Of a stretch of DNA of 64,000 bases, positions 27,165 through 38,774 are shown piece after piece. Position numbers and translations under genes: made by a program. The notes under the pieces were generated by a model. That model had not been told where the DNA came from and ran no database searches. It saw nothing but the letters and a program-made list of their open reading frames with translations. The stretch covers positions 620,001-684,000 of the forward strand of contig NZ_CP011856.1 of assembly GCF_001029265.1 (NCBI RefSeq). Reading direction: 5' to 3'. Every line of letters begins with the position of its first letter. Within the stretch, counting starts at the first letter, position 1. The DNA comes from Spiroplasma eriocheiris. GTDB lineage: Bacteria; Bacillota_I; Bacilli_A; Mycoplasmatales; Mycoplasmataceae.

Positions 27165-27312
27165 ACAATAATTTTTTAATGTTTATTTTGTTTAAAATTA
27201 TTAATTGTTTTTTTAATTATTTTTGTGAAAATAAAGATATAAAATTAAAAATTGAGTGTAAATAACACCGGATTTAAAACTATTAGTTTTATTGGTGTTT
27301 TTTAATTTTATA
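27165..27312 (+). repeat. Duplicated upstream region, copy 2
   Basis: Second copy of the promoter-leader block; it shares a long common core with copy 1 and differs mainly in the hairpin loop. It lies within the 416-base gap between two accessory genes; the remaining ~155 bases before the next start show no clear feature. Confidence 0.85.
27238..27307 (+). promoter_or_regulatory. Promoter and three-segment leader, copy 2
   Basis: TATAAA -10 box, GTGT/ACAC palindrome, then ACACC paired with GGTGT and six T. Only the loop of the longer hairpin differs from copy 1. The start codon lies about 160 bases further on, the longest such distance in the window. Confidence 0.66.
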
Positions 27313-27466
27313 TACATTATAAAGGGGAAAATACTACAAAATCCTCTACTTAATGATGAGTAATAATATCAAATAATTTAATGGATACCTTACCATTAAT
27401 TACTTTAAAAAAAATGAAAAACTTAAATAAATTATTTTTATTTTAAATTTGAAAGGAATTAAAACT

Positions 27467-29014
27467 ATGTTAGAAAATAATAATAAAATAGTAGGCCTAA
27501 AAATAAGATATCAAAAAATATTGAGCTCAATTAATGAGGATATTCAAATTTTTTTATCTAAAATTTCAAGAATAATATCAGATGAAAATAACGATCCGTT
27601 AGTTTTAAAGATTAAAGAGTTAATAGAAAAAAATAAATTTTCCAATTCACAAGTTAATGGAAAACCTAAGTTAAATAAAAAAGCAGTAATTAAAATTAAT
27701 AATTTAATTAAAAATTTAGTTATGGTTTTGGATGATTTAAAATTATGAAAAAAAGAAAGATCTTTTTTATCTTTTTTAATTAAAAGTGAAAAAATAATTT
27801 TCTTAAATCAGCATAATAAATATATTGATGAAATTAATAAATTAATTACCAGAATTAATAAATTAAGAAACAATGATGAAAACAATGACCAATTAAAGCA
27901 ATTACCATATGATGTTAATACTAAACAAATAGAAAGTTTAATGTTCAATATTGTTAAATTAAATTCCGATATAGGAAAAGAACTAAATGATATTGATATC
28001 ATTAGTAATTTAGAGTTTAAATTACTTGATGAAAATTTTAAAATAGCCATTGAAGAACGGTTAAGACTAATTGATCAATATTATTCTAAAATAAAAAATG
28101 AACTAATCAAGAATATGAAGGTTAATAAAGAAGAAACTAATATCGATAAAACTAAAAATTCATCCAATAATAATCTTCTTTTTAATATTTTGTATGAAAA
28201 AAGTAACTTTAATCAAAAAATAGAATCATATTTTAATAGAGAGAGATATAAAAATTGATATAATGATAACCAAGGTTTTTTTTCTAAATATTTCCTAAAT
28301 TGTGAAAATGATAAATTAATTAGAACAATGTTAGAAGAATGAAATATTTTTTATCAAAAATATCCTAATATTGCAATTAAAGATCTTCAAAATATATACC
28401 TTGGAAATATAAATAAAATGAAGGAATCACAATTAAAAAAAATAAATAATTTATATAATATTCTTTTAGATAAGGTTCCTGATAACATTATTTCAAAATT
28501 TCTTGATGAAAAGGATGATACTGGTTTTGGATATGCTTGAATGATTTTAACAAAAAAAGAGGAAATTAAATTCTCTATTGCGACACTTATAAATTTGATT
28601 GAAGAAAATTATTCAAACATAATTAACTATATAAATTTTACTCATTTACTACCAAAAGATAATTCTTATAGTCTTGTTAATAAGAATATAGAACAAAATA
28701 GTATAACAAGTGAATTGAAAGAACTAACTGTCGAAAAAATTACAGCAATTAATGATAAAATATCTCGTGCGGGAAATTGCCATTTTAATTTATACCATCA
28801 ACATCTGCAAGAATTACTTTTTGATTTAGATGAAATGATTAAAAACGATTCTAATTTTTCTAAAACTTATGTTTCATTGAAAGAACAATCCTCGGCAGTT
28901 AATTCAATTGCATTAAGAAAAAAATTAAACATTGATAAAAATCTGAGTGTTCAAGAACAATTAAATTTATTAAAACAAATAGAACTTGAACAAAAAGCTG
29001 ATGAGCAAAGATAA
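27467..29014 (+). CDS. AT-rich coiled-coil accessory protein, unknown
   Basis: A 515-residue protein, Asn/Lys/Ile/Glu-rich and predicted nearly all helical, without signal peptide or membrane segment. The ATG is chosen because GAAAGGA precedes it; an upstream TTG in frame overlaps that site. It shares the leader and an N-terminal segment type with the preceding gene. The C-terminus ends in an EQLNLLKQIELEQKADEQ helix. I see no enzyme motif. A structural or effector role is possible; no function is claimed. Confidence 0.72.
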
Positions 29015-29066
29015 AAAAAGTTAGTATTTATTTTGACTACTGACCACCATCCGCATAAAAAAAATC

Positions 29067-29094
29067 TTGCATTATAAAAAAAATATAGTATAAT
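29067..29094 (+). promoter_or_regulatory. Promoter of the AbgT-family transporter gene
   Basis: TTGCAT and TATAAT separated by 16 bases, about 70 bases before the start codon; the best -35/-10 pair seen in the window. Confidence 0.7.
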
Positions 29095-29163
29095 TTTATT
29101 TATAAATAAAAATAATTAAAACTTTTACTAACATATTTTTTATTAAAATAAGGAGGAATAACT

Positions 29164-30951
29164 ATGAGAGAAAGAACAGAGCAAGCGAGGAGTCTTAAGT
29201 TTCGAGTAAAATTTAGTGCTAGTTTTGGGAAAATCGGAAATAAGACTTTAAACGGAATTGAATGGTTAGGAAATAAACTACCAAAACCATTTTATTTATT
29301 TATCTATTTAACTTTAATTATTATGGTTCTCGCGATGATCTTGCATTTTGTATTTCCGGAAGGAATTACAATTTACAATATTTATGTCCGTGAAAATCAA
29401 CAAGTTGAAAAAGTTTATCAGTTAAAGTTTTTCAATTTATTTAGTGGAGAAGGGATTATCTGATGACTTACTAATTTCATTACTAATTTTACCGGGTTAG
29501 TTACTATTGGAGTGGTCTTAATTACGACCTTATGTATTACCGTGGCGGAAAAATCCGGGTTTATTGATGTGTCGTTGCGAAAAATGGCCTCACGAGTGCC
29601 AAAAGTTTTATTAACGCCAGTTTGTATTTTAATTGGTTGTATTTCTTCGGTTGCTAGTGATGCTGGTTATTTAATTTTAATTCCCTTGGCTGGGGTATTA
29701 TATTATAAAGCTAACCGTCATCCGCTTGTCGGAATTGTAGCCATGTTTGCGGGAGTATCCGCAGGGTTTGCTGGTAACCTAATTCCAGCTTCAAGTGAAT
29801 TCTTATTAACTTCTTCCACAAATTCATTTTTTAACAAAGAAGTGATGAATGCTTTATCAAATTGATACTTTACAATGTTATTAATACCGATTTATACTTT
29901 AGTGGGATGATTTGTAACCGATAAAATTGTTGAAAAAAGAATTATTAATCGTTATGCCCACATGGCAACAATTGATGAATTTGAAATTAATGGGGTTCAG
30001 CAAGAACGGTTCAAGTTAACAAAAGAAGAACGTCGCGGAATGTGGTTTGTACTCGGGTTTACATTAATTTATTTAGCAATTACTTTAATAATGATGTTCG
30101 TTCCTTACGCTCCGTTTAATGCTCCGTTCAATCCTGAATTTAGTGCCGCACTAAATGCGAAAGCGCCAGGCCTAGCTAACCAGTATAGCATTTTGCCCCA
30201 TTTAGTATTAGTGATTGCATTTCTATTTTTAGGAATTGGGTTAGCATATGGTTATGCAGCAAAAACTTTTAAAACTAAAGATGACTTTACGGAAACCTTA
30301 ACTTTTGGTTTAAAACGATCAGCTAGTACCTTAGTAATCTTTTTGGTAATGTCACAGTTTATTGCGACCCTAAGTAAAACAAAGTTAGATATGGCGGGGG
30401 CTTACTACTTAGGACAAGGGATTCAAGGAATTAATCCAACCTTAACAATTTTTATCTTTGTGGTCTTAATTGCTTTCATTAATTTATTTATGGGTTCATT
30501 AAGTGCTAAGTGATTTGTATTAGGTCCTATCTTTGCGATTGCGTTAGAACAAGCAGGAATTCATCCCGCCGCAACAGTGATGGCTTACCGGGTTGGGGAT
30601 AGTGCTACTAATATTATTTCCCCAATTATGACCTATTTCCCATTAGTTTTAATGTATGGTCAAAACTGAATTAAAAAAGAACACCATGCTGATTTCAAAA
30701 TTGGTTCCTTGATGTCATTGATGGTTCCTTATTCATTCTTTTTCTTCCTTAGTTCAACCGCAATTTTCTTAATTTGGTTTGCGTTAGGAATTCCAGTGGG
30801 AGTTAATGGTCCAATCTACATTGAACAATCAGCTTTTGCAGCAACGATTGTCAAAGTTGGCGCCAGTGAATGAGTTAACATGAATCCAAAAGCATTATGA
30901 CAAGTACGGGGATTACAAATTAATAATCATTTTTCCTACAATTTAAATTAA
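29164..30951 (+). CDS. AbgT-family transporter
   Basis: A 595-residue membrane protein with about twelve hydrophobic segments. Family-like stretches are VASDAGYLILIPLAGVLYYK (about residue 162), AGFAGNLIPAS, FMGSLSAKWFVLGPIFAIAL (about residue 440) and AYRVGDSATNIISPIMTYFP (about residue 475). E. coli AbgT takes up p-aminobenzoyl-glutamate, and other members export sulfonamides; the substrate here cannot be told. In a folate-scavenging mollicute uptake of a folate fragment is plausible. The gene has a clear promoter, an AAGGAGGA ribosome site and a terminator. Confidence 0.92.
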
Positions 30952-30967
30952 AATATTAGACTAATTA

Positions 30968-30995
30968 AGGAAGGAATAGATTCCTTCTTTTTTTA
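30968..30995 (+). terminator. Terminator after the AbgT-family gene
   Basis: GAAGGAAT / ATTCCTTC stem with a two-base loop and a run of seven T. Confidence 0.85.
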
Positions 30996-31026
30996 GTTTT
31001 TAAAAAAGTTTAGAAAACTTAAAAAT

Positions 31027-31051
31027 TTATTATATGATAATCATATAATAA
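31027..31051 (+). promoter_or_regulatory. Perfect 12-bp inverted repeat over a -10 box
   Basis: TTATTATATGAT, one A, then ATCATATAATAA. The right arm contains TATAAT. It lies about 37 bases before the start of the TDT transporter gene and has no T-run, so an operator is more likely than a terminator. Confidence 0.6.
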
Positions 31052-31087
31052 TAAGCTAAGGAAAAAATATCTTTTTAAGGAGATTTA

Positions 31088-32167
31088 ATGAAAACTTTAA
31101 AAAATTTTTATTGAAATGCTTTTCAGCGACCACTGGCCTTATCAGGCGCGGCGTTGGGAACAGCAACAATGGGTAATGCGTGAGGAATGTTTAAGCAAAC
31201 CACCACTGGGTTTTCTTTTAGTTGTGACTGGTTAAAATATCTTACCATTAGTTTTGCTATTTTAATTGTTGGATTAATTTTAGTACGCTATATCTTTACG
31301 CCAAAAATTTTAGGCAAAGAATTACAAGACCCAACATTAAATAATTTTATTCCGACAATTTTTATGACTTGTTTTGTAATTAGTGGTTTTCTTGGGGATC
31401 ACGGTTTACGAATGGTCCAGTTAATTATTTGATTAGTAGGAGTGATTTGCCATTTAATTTATATTGGCTTTTTTGTTGTTTTTCAAATTTACCATTTTAA
31501 GTGAGAAAATTATATTGCTTCGTGGTTTGTACCACCGATTGGAATTGTAGTTGCCTGTGTAATGTCAAAAAATGTCGGGGTAAATATTAGTGTTAATTTT
31601 GCAGAAGGGATGCACCAATTATCACAATTTTGTTGATATTTAGGTTTAGCATTTTACATTATAATGCTACCGCTAATGATATATAAATATAGTTTTACTA
31701 GTCATTTAGAACATCAGAAAATTGCGGCGTATGGCATTATGGCAGCGCCACCCAATCTCTTACTAGCTGGTTACTTTTCTACTTTTAGTACCCAAGAAAT
31801 TGCTGATAAACATAACTTAATAATTTACTTTTTAGCTCCGCTGGGCATCTTTTTTACTTGTTGTGTTTATATATCAATGTTCAAAACTTTCCGTACCAAA
31901 TTTATGCCGTTATTTGCTTGTTATACCTTTCCCTTAGCAATTGGGATGGTCGCCATGGTTAAATTTAGTACTTGGTTAATTACTAATTTTCCTAGTCTAT
32001 TTGACTTAGCAGTGATTATTAAAACGTATGCTTTAGTAACTACGATTATGGGAACTTTGGTTATTTTATTTGTTGATAGTGGGCTTATTATTTATAGTAT
32101 TTATCATGTTTACTATAAACATTCAAATAAAATAATTAATTCCAAATTTATTAAATATTTTATTTAA
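31088..32167 (+). CDS. TehA/SLAC1-type (TDT family) transporter
   Basis: A 359-residue membrane protein with about ten hydrophobic segments. The N-terminal RPLALSGAALGTATMGNAW and the mid-protein WFVPPIGIVVACVM match the tellurite-resistance/dicarboxylate transporter family in which each helix pair has a conserved P and G. Members carry malate, other dicarboxylates or small anions. It is open only with TGA as Trp and follows AAGGAGAT. A perfect inverted repeat overlapping its probable -10 box suggests repression. Confidence 0.85.
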
Positions 32168-32282
32168 AGAGAAATATCATTTTTTATCCTTGATTATTCA
32201 AGGGTTGTTAGCTATATTAATCATTTACAATTAATGATAAAATTATAGTACGCATTTTTTAAAAGTAGGGGAGAAAAAATTA

Positions 32283-34424
32283 ATGCAAAAACCGAAGAAG
32301 GGATATATTTGGGATCCATCCGAAGATATTACCAACAATGATTTTTCTGGACCCAAGAATAAATTAATTAAATTACCAATCAAAGAAAAGCCAGCCCCCA
32401 TTATTGAAAAGAAATATAAAAGAACCGTGAAACTAAATTATATGGGGCTGTCACCAAAGGCAAAGAAAATTCTTATACTTACCCCAACAACTGTGGTGTT
32501 AGCAGCCGGGGTCGGCGTTGGAATTTATTTTGCCGTGCCAAAACCCAATCCGTTTAATTTAAGTAGTTTAAATCTAACGGTATTAAATAACCAATATTCA
32601 ATTCATGATCAAAATTTAAATGATAAATTAACCGTTGGAATTAGTAATTTACTTGATCACCAACGCAGTGGTTTTAAAATTAATGAAGATTACACAATTA
32701 ACATTTTTCAAAATAAGAAAATTAATCCACTTCATTATTATACTGATTCAGGTAAAATGGATAGTATCAGTTTTAATGTTGATATTAAAGCAACTGGCCA
32801 TAATAATTTATTAATTGGAGAAAAGCAGGGACTAATTCAAATTAGTAATGATTATGTGAAAGTTGACTTAGCAACAATGAAATTAGACCAGTTAGATATT
32901 TTTTCAACGGATGATAATGGGGAAAAATTAAAGACAACTATTTTAGCAAAGGTTCATAATTATAATATCCGTATTGACCAGTCAGAATTGGATTTTAGTT
33001 TTGATAAACCATTAGCTGATAATCAACCATTAGTTGCGGGCAAATTAGCGGTTACCATTGCTGCACGTCCTGATGCCAAAACAGTTAAAAATAAAGTTAC
33101 TTATCAATTGCTAATTAGGAACAATGATCACCGCGTTGATTTAGCAACAATTGTTCTGCCAGAAATTACTAATTTAACAACTAATAACACAGTTGAACAA
33201 TTATACACCACAATTAAGCAAACCATTGTCCGGGAAAATCCTAATATTAACATTAAGGAATTAATTGCTAAAATTGACAGTATTTCTGACCCCGCGTTAC
33301 CAACAGATTTATTGCATGCTGGTGATTACCGGGTAAAAGTTAGTGCGATTGCAAATGCCCAAACAGTTGTTAATAGCAATATTTTCTGAGCAAAAGTGGC
33401 TAGTCAAGTGCGACCTGACCATAAATTTGATTTAACAACTTTAAAGTTAGATTCACTAGTTAAAACATATATTAGTGATAATATGGTAAAAGATGTTGCA
33501 AATGATGTTAATGATTTATTATTAAAACAAACCAACTTATCAAATATTCAACCAGGAATTAATTATAATATCATTATTACTGATTCACTAGTTCCGGACC
33601 AACCATTATCCGCCCAGCAACTATTAAATAGTACAAGTAAACAATATCTTATTAAAGTTATCGCCGTAGCTAATGACCCTTTTTTAAGCCATAGTAAATC
33701 TGAAACAATTATTATTCAAAGTAGTAGTGAGGTTATTGCTGGTAAAATGAATAAATTACTACCCAATGGTCAAACAATTACTAGTACTTTTGACTTAACA
33801 CTTAATTTTATTCAAAACCCGGATGGCAGTTATCACGCAGTTAATGATTTAAAACAATTTGTAATTAATAATATTTTAGAAAATGCTGGTTTTTCCTGGC
33901 GACAATTTGAATTATTACAACGGAAAAGTGACCTCCAAATTAAAGTAACAATTCCGAACGAAAGACTGGAGTTAGGAAAAATCTTTACTTCGGAAAATGT
34001 TTTTCAAGTGAAGGTGAGTGTTTCTTATCGACAAGAAAATAATCAAGATTTAGTGGAAAAATCCCAGAATTTAACTTTCCAAGGGAAAAATGGTGATCAA
34101 CCATTATTGTTTGCCATCACTGAACAAAGCTTAAATTTTTTGAAAAATAAACCATGAATTTATCAAAAAGAATTTAAAAGTGACCAAACAATTGCCAATA
34201 TTAATCAACAAATTCTCTCTGATTTTAATCAACAAATTGCTGATACTTTAGGGGTTAATTTTGATGTTACCAAGATAATATTTAATCTTACAACAAGCTT
34301 GACAACAACCAGTGCTATTCAACCGGGAAGCAATTTGGCGATTACAATTAATATTCAAATTAAAAACCAGTCGGGTAGTCAAACCAAAACAATTTCATTT
34401 GATGGTAACCTTAATTTTATTTAA
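32283..34424 (+). CDS. Membrane-anchored surface protein, unknown family
   Basis: A 713-residue protein with an N-in/C-out plan: a basic cytosolic stretch, one membrane helix at about residues 61-83 (TTVVLAAGVGVGIYFAV), then a large extracellular region. That region has four or five ~130-residue units with recurring patterns such as VDLATMKLDQL, VDLATIVLPEI and FDLTTLKLDSL, each followed by a KVHNYN/INYNIII strand and IKVSVIA-like strands. The unit start (V-D-L-x-x-x-x-L) echoes the VDLTKV repeats of the 12768 lipoprotein. Start follows AGGGGAG. A surface or adhesion role is inferred. Confidence 0.78.
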
Positions 34425-34428
34425 TAAA

Positions 34429-34457
34429 ATTCTTGTTTAAAACAAGGATTTTTTTCT
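34429..34457 (+). terminator. Terminator after surface protein
   Basis: ATTCTTGTTT / AAACAAGGAT stem with one G-U pair and seven T. Confidence 0.82.
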
Positions 34458-34608
34458 ATTTTAAGGAAATTTTTTTATAAATATAATTTTTATTAATAAT
34501 TTGATAATTTTTGGAATATTTGTGCTAATATAAAAGTAAAGTAATAAATATTTTTAGTTTTTGTAAAATAAAACAAAAATTTTATTATTTTATAGAGAGG
34601 ACAATTTT

Positions 34609-35805
34609 ATGAAGCTGTTAGAGTGCAACCGTGAATTGCGCAAAGAGCTCCATGAATGTCGACGATATCATGATTATCATGGTGAAGATTGGTTATTTAT
34701 GACCGTTGCGGATGGGGATTTTAAATTAACTCCTGCTATTCGCGAAGCATTAATTAATAAGGTTGATGCTGGGAATTTAGTTTATTCTTATTTTGATGAA
34801 CAATTATACCAAGCAATTAAAAATTGATATTTAAAAAGGTATAACTTGGAATTAAAATTAGAGGAGATTATTCACGGGAACGGGGTAATGCATTTAATGC
34901 AAGTAGGAATTGAAACTTTTTCCGCTCCTGGTGATGGAGTTATTATCCAAACCCCGGTGTATGAACCATTCTTAGAAGTAATTGAGCATAAAAAGCGAAA
35001 AGTAATTATGAATAAATTAATTTATAATAGCAAAGCGCAACATTATGAAATAGATTTTAAAGACTTAGAGGAAAAGTTAAAAGATCCTGTCAATAAAATT
35101 TTGATTTTATGTAGTCCTCATAATCCAGTGGGCCGAGTTTGAACGGAAACAGAATTACAAAACATCTACCAATTAGTAAAAAAATATAATAAAATCATTA
35201 TAAGTGATGAAATATGACAAGATATTGTCTACCAACCATATCATCATCATCCAATGTTTAGCATGGAAAAAGATAGTAATTCCGATGTTCCAATTATTAC
35301 TTTAAGTTCACAAGGCAAAACATATAATTTAGGAGGCTTGCAATACGGCTATGCTATTATTAAAGACCCAGAAATCAGAATTAAATTTGCTGAGATGTTA
35401 CAAGCACAGATTCACTATGCTAGTAATAATGTCTTGACATCAATAGCTGTTTGTAGCGGCTATAATGATCCGGAAGCTTATGAATGGTATCAAGAATACC
35501 TAAGCGCATTATGAACTAACTATCAATATATTAAAAATGAATTAGAAAAACATACTAAGATTAAAGTAATAAATAGTGAAGGAACATATTTAGTTTGGTT
35601 AGATTTATCTTTTTATTGTCAAGATGATAAAGATGTTACCAAGTATTTAAACCAAGCGCGGATATTGGCTAACGAAGGGATTGATTATGGACAGGAATAT
35701 TGTCAATTTGTCCGAATTAATTATGCGACACATTTTATTCACATTAAAAGTTGTGTTGAAAGATTAGTCCGAGTATTTTCATCATCAGAAGGAGAGATGA
35801 AGTAA
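34609..35805 (+). CDS. PatB/MalY-type cystathionine beta-lyase (PLP aminotransferase fold)
   Basis: A 398-residue class I/II aminotransferase-fold enzyme. MTVADGDFKLTPAI near the N-terminus matches the MADMDF region of MalY/PatB; YEPFLEV, LCSPHNPVGRVWT (about residue 167) and ISDEIWQDIVY (about residue 198) bind PLP; the Schiff-base lysine lies in SSQGKTYNLGGLQYGY (about residue 231). These enzymes split C-S bonds in cystathionine or cystine, giving homocysteine or H2S/persulfide. It is first of a three-gene operon with a thiol-disulfide enzyme and a cystine-type transporter, and its stop overlaps the next start (TAATG). Confidence 0.9.
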
Positions 35806-37148
35806 TGAAAGTTATTGTATTAGGTGGTAGTGCTGCGGGAATGGGGTTTGCCGCTAAATTACGTCGAAATGACCCCCAAGCTGAGATTGTTGTTTATCAA
35901 AAAAGTAGTTATCCATCATTTGGAGCCTGTGGAATTCCCTATTTTATTAGTGACCAATTCCAAGACCCTAACCAAATGATTGCGCGAACTGTTGAAAAAT
36001 TTCAAGAACAGAATATTAATGTTAAATTAAACATGATGGCAACAAAAGTAGATTTTAACAAAAAAATGGTAACCATTCGTGATTTATCAACAAATAAAGA
36101 ATTCAGTGATCAGTACGATAAATTATTTATTGCGACTGGTGCTCGTCCCCGTACCATTAAAAATATTGATCCAAAAATTACCAATGTTTATAATTGTTCA
36201 ACCAAAGAAGATGCGATTGCCATTAAAAAGGCTGCCCAGACGGCAAAAAATGTCGTAATTGTTGGCGCTGGTTTTATTGGAATGGAACTAACTGAAACTT
36301 TTTATCATTTACAGAAAAAAACCACAATCGTGGAAAGCAGTGATTTATTAATCCATTATGCTTTTGATAAGGAAGTATCAGCTTTATTAGAACAAGAATT
36401 AGCGGATAAAAAAATTGATTTATATAAACAAAGCAAAGTAACCACTGTTGTGGGGGATGAAAATAACCAGGTGGCAAGTGTAACACTAGATAATGGGACA
36501 GTGATTCCTTGTGATTTACTAATCATTACCATTGGTTTTCAACCAAATACCGACTTTTTAGATGAAAATGCAATTACCTTACAACCAGTTACTAAGGCAA
36601 TTGTGATTGATGAACATTGTCAAACTAGTGTGCCTGATGTTTACAGTGGGGGGGACTGTGCTACTGTGTACCATTTGGTAGCACAACGCAATGAGTATAT
36701 CCCGTTAGCTACTAATGCGAATAAATTAGCCAAAGTCGCTGCTAATGTCGTGAGTGGTATCCCCGATCGTTTTCCTGGCGCATTAGGAACAAGTATTATT
36801 CAAGTAATTGATAAAGAAGCCGCTGCCACTGGGGTTAGTGAACACTTAGCCGCCAATTTGGGATTAGATTATGCCAGTGTAACAGTTAGTGATTTTGACC
36901 ATACTAATTATGTTCATAACCAACAACCACTATTTATTAAGTTAATCTATGAAAAAACTAGCAAAAAATTGTTAGGAGCACAAATGTGTGGATCAAATAA
37001 AGCAGTTTTAAGAATTGACGCGTTAGCCGCCATTATTTGAAAAGAAGGAACTGTTTATGATCTACAACAATTAGATTTAGCTTATGCTCCTCCCTTTGCA
37101 CGAGCAGTTGATATTATTCACATTGCCAGTGCTAGAGTTAAACGTTAA
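35805..37148 (+). CDS. CoA-disulfide reductase / NADH oxidase family flavoprotein
   Basis: A 447-residue FAD/NAD(P) oxidoreductase. The N-terminal FAD loop is VLGGSAAGMGFA, the redox cysteine is Cys42 in FGACGIPYF, the NAD(P) loop is VIVGAGFIGMEL (about residue 148) and the second FAD motif is VYSGGDCATV (about residue 283). The single-cysteine active site is shared by NADH oxidase, NADH peroxidase and CoA-disulfide reductase, which cannot be told apart by eye. In the context of a C-S lyase and a cystine transporter, disulfide reduction fits, but water-forming NADH oxidase is also common in mollicutes. Confidence 0.9.
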
Positions 37149-37163
37149 GAGAGGAAGATCACC

Positions 37164-38699
37164 ATGCAGGTTAACTTTTTAGCCGAAGATAAAATTAACC
37201 CGCTGCACGAGTTTGTTTCAATCTCAACTTGACAATCATTAGTAGCCATTCTAATTTTTGTCGGATTAGTAGCTGGGTTATGGTATTTAATTCGGAAAAC
37301 TAAAATTAGATTTGTTTATCGAATCTTAATTGGGCTGGGAGTCGGATTAGTCTTTGGAATTGTAATCCAAGCGATTAATAGTTTCCCATATGATAATACT
37401 AATTCTTCAAACTCAATGATTAATCCTGTTGATAAGGATAAAAACCCGAACCCAATTTATGTGTTATGGGTCCAAGAATTATCAATTTGAGTTGATATGA
37501 TTAAAAAAATCTTTATGAATGCGATTTTAATGCTAACAGTTCCCGTTGTCTTTTTAGCAATTGTGCGAACTGTTTCAAAACAAAGTGCCAGCAAAAAATC
37601 AGGGCAAGCAGCCTTTATTACCGTTGTTATTTTATTAGTAAATGTCGCCGTTGCCTTTTTAATTACCTTCTTTATTGGAATGGCAATTAAAATTGGAAAT
37701 GGCTTTACGGTCGAAGGTTCGGGAACCCGGAGCGGGGAAGCAGTGAAACCAATCCCCCAAATTATTTGGGATTATGTTCCATCTAACTTTGTTGACACCT
37801 TTACCAAAACAGCAATCATTCCCGTGATGGTAATTGCCACTTTAATTGGTTATGCTGTTAAAAAATTATCAAAACGTCATGCTGAAGACATGGACAAAGT
37901 TCGCGCGGGTTTTGAAAGATGATGAACTATTTGTATGTCAATGTTAATGGTTGTTGTTAAAATTATGCCATATGCGGTTATGGCGATGATTACCAATGCG
38001 ATTATTACGAGACCAATTGGATATTTAGCAAAAATTGGAATTGTAATTGGGGTTGCATACTTATGTTTAGTGGTAGCGTTATGTTGACATTCGTTATCAT
38101 TATTCTGCTTTGGTATCAATCCAGCCAAATGATGACGCTTTGCCATCCGCCCGGTTATCCAAGGTTTTACAACCCAATCTTCAAATGCAACATTACCTTT
38201 AACAATGGAAACATTACGTGACCAAATTAAAGTTAAAGAAGATTTAGTTGGAATTGCGGCTCCATTATCAACCTCAATGGGATTAACGGCCTGTGCGGGG
38301 GTCCAATCGGGAATTATCATTTCCTTTATTATGTCATCCGGGGTGGTGCCCTTTGATGCAACTAATTTCTTTATGGCGTTAATTGTTACTATTATTGCGT
38401 CCTTAGGAATTGCCGGAGTCCCGGGAACGGCCGCGGTTGTTACTGCCGGAGTACTCGGGGGAATCGGATATGGTGCATTATATGAACCAGTTTATAGTAT
38501 TATTGGGGTCTTAGATGGGTTGTTTGACATGGGTCGGACAGCTGTCAATGTCTCAGGGGGAGTCCAAGCGACAACAATTGCGGCCAAACTAACTGGCCAA
38601 CTAGAAACGAATGATTTGTTACTCGTCAAAAGACGGAAAAAAAATCAAGTCGTTGAGCAACAAGAAATACCCCCTAGTGAACCTGATACGGAATTATAA
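37164..38699 (+). CDS. Dicarboxylate/amino acid:cation symporter, cystine (TcyP)-like
   Basis: A 511-residue membrane protein with about eight helices. Family stretches are MNAILMLTVPVVFLAIVRTV, FTTQSSNATLPLTMETL (about residue 335), with the serine-rich tip, and FMALIVTIIASLGIAGVPGT (about residue 408) of the second hairpin region. The long N-terminal helices and position after a C-S lyase and a thiol reductase favour L-cystine uptake; glutamate or aspartate cannot be excluded. It has a GAGAGGAAG ribosome site 15 bases after the preceding stop and ends the operon. Confidence 0.87.
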
Positions 38700-38718
38700 T
38701 TTTTCGGATGTATACATT

Positions 38719-38757
38719 GAAATAAGATAATGTCACATTATCTTATTTTATTTAAGA
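38719..38757 (+). terminator. Terminator of the sulfur operon
   Basis: AAATAAGATAATG / CATTATCTTATTT stem with TCA loop, followed by a T-rich stretch. Confidence 0.85.
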
Positions 38758-38774
38758 GGAGCGGAATAATTAAG

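Noticed and set aside
27808-28050. 80-codon minus-strand frame
   Set aside because: It is antisense to the 515-residue protein gene and lacks a ribosome site.
23424-29014. Prophage or insertion sequence in the accessory block
   Set aside because: No integrase, transposase, portal or capsid motifs and no terminal inverted repeats were found.
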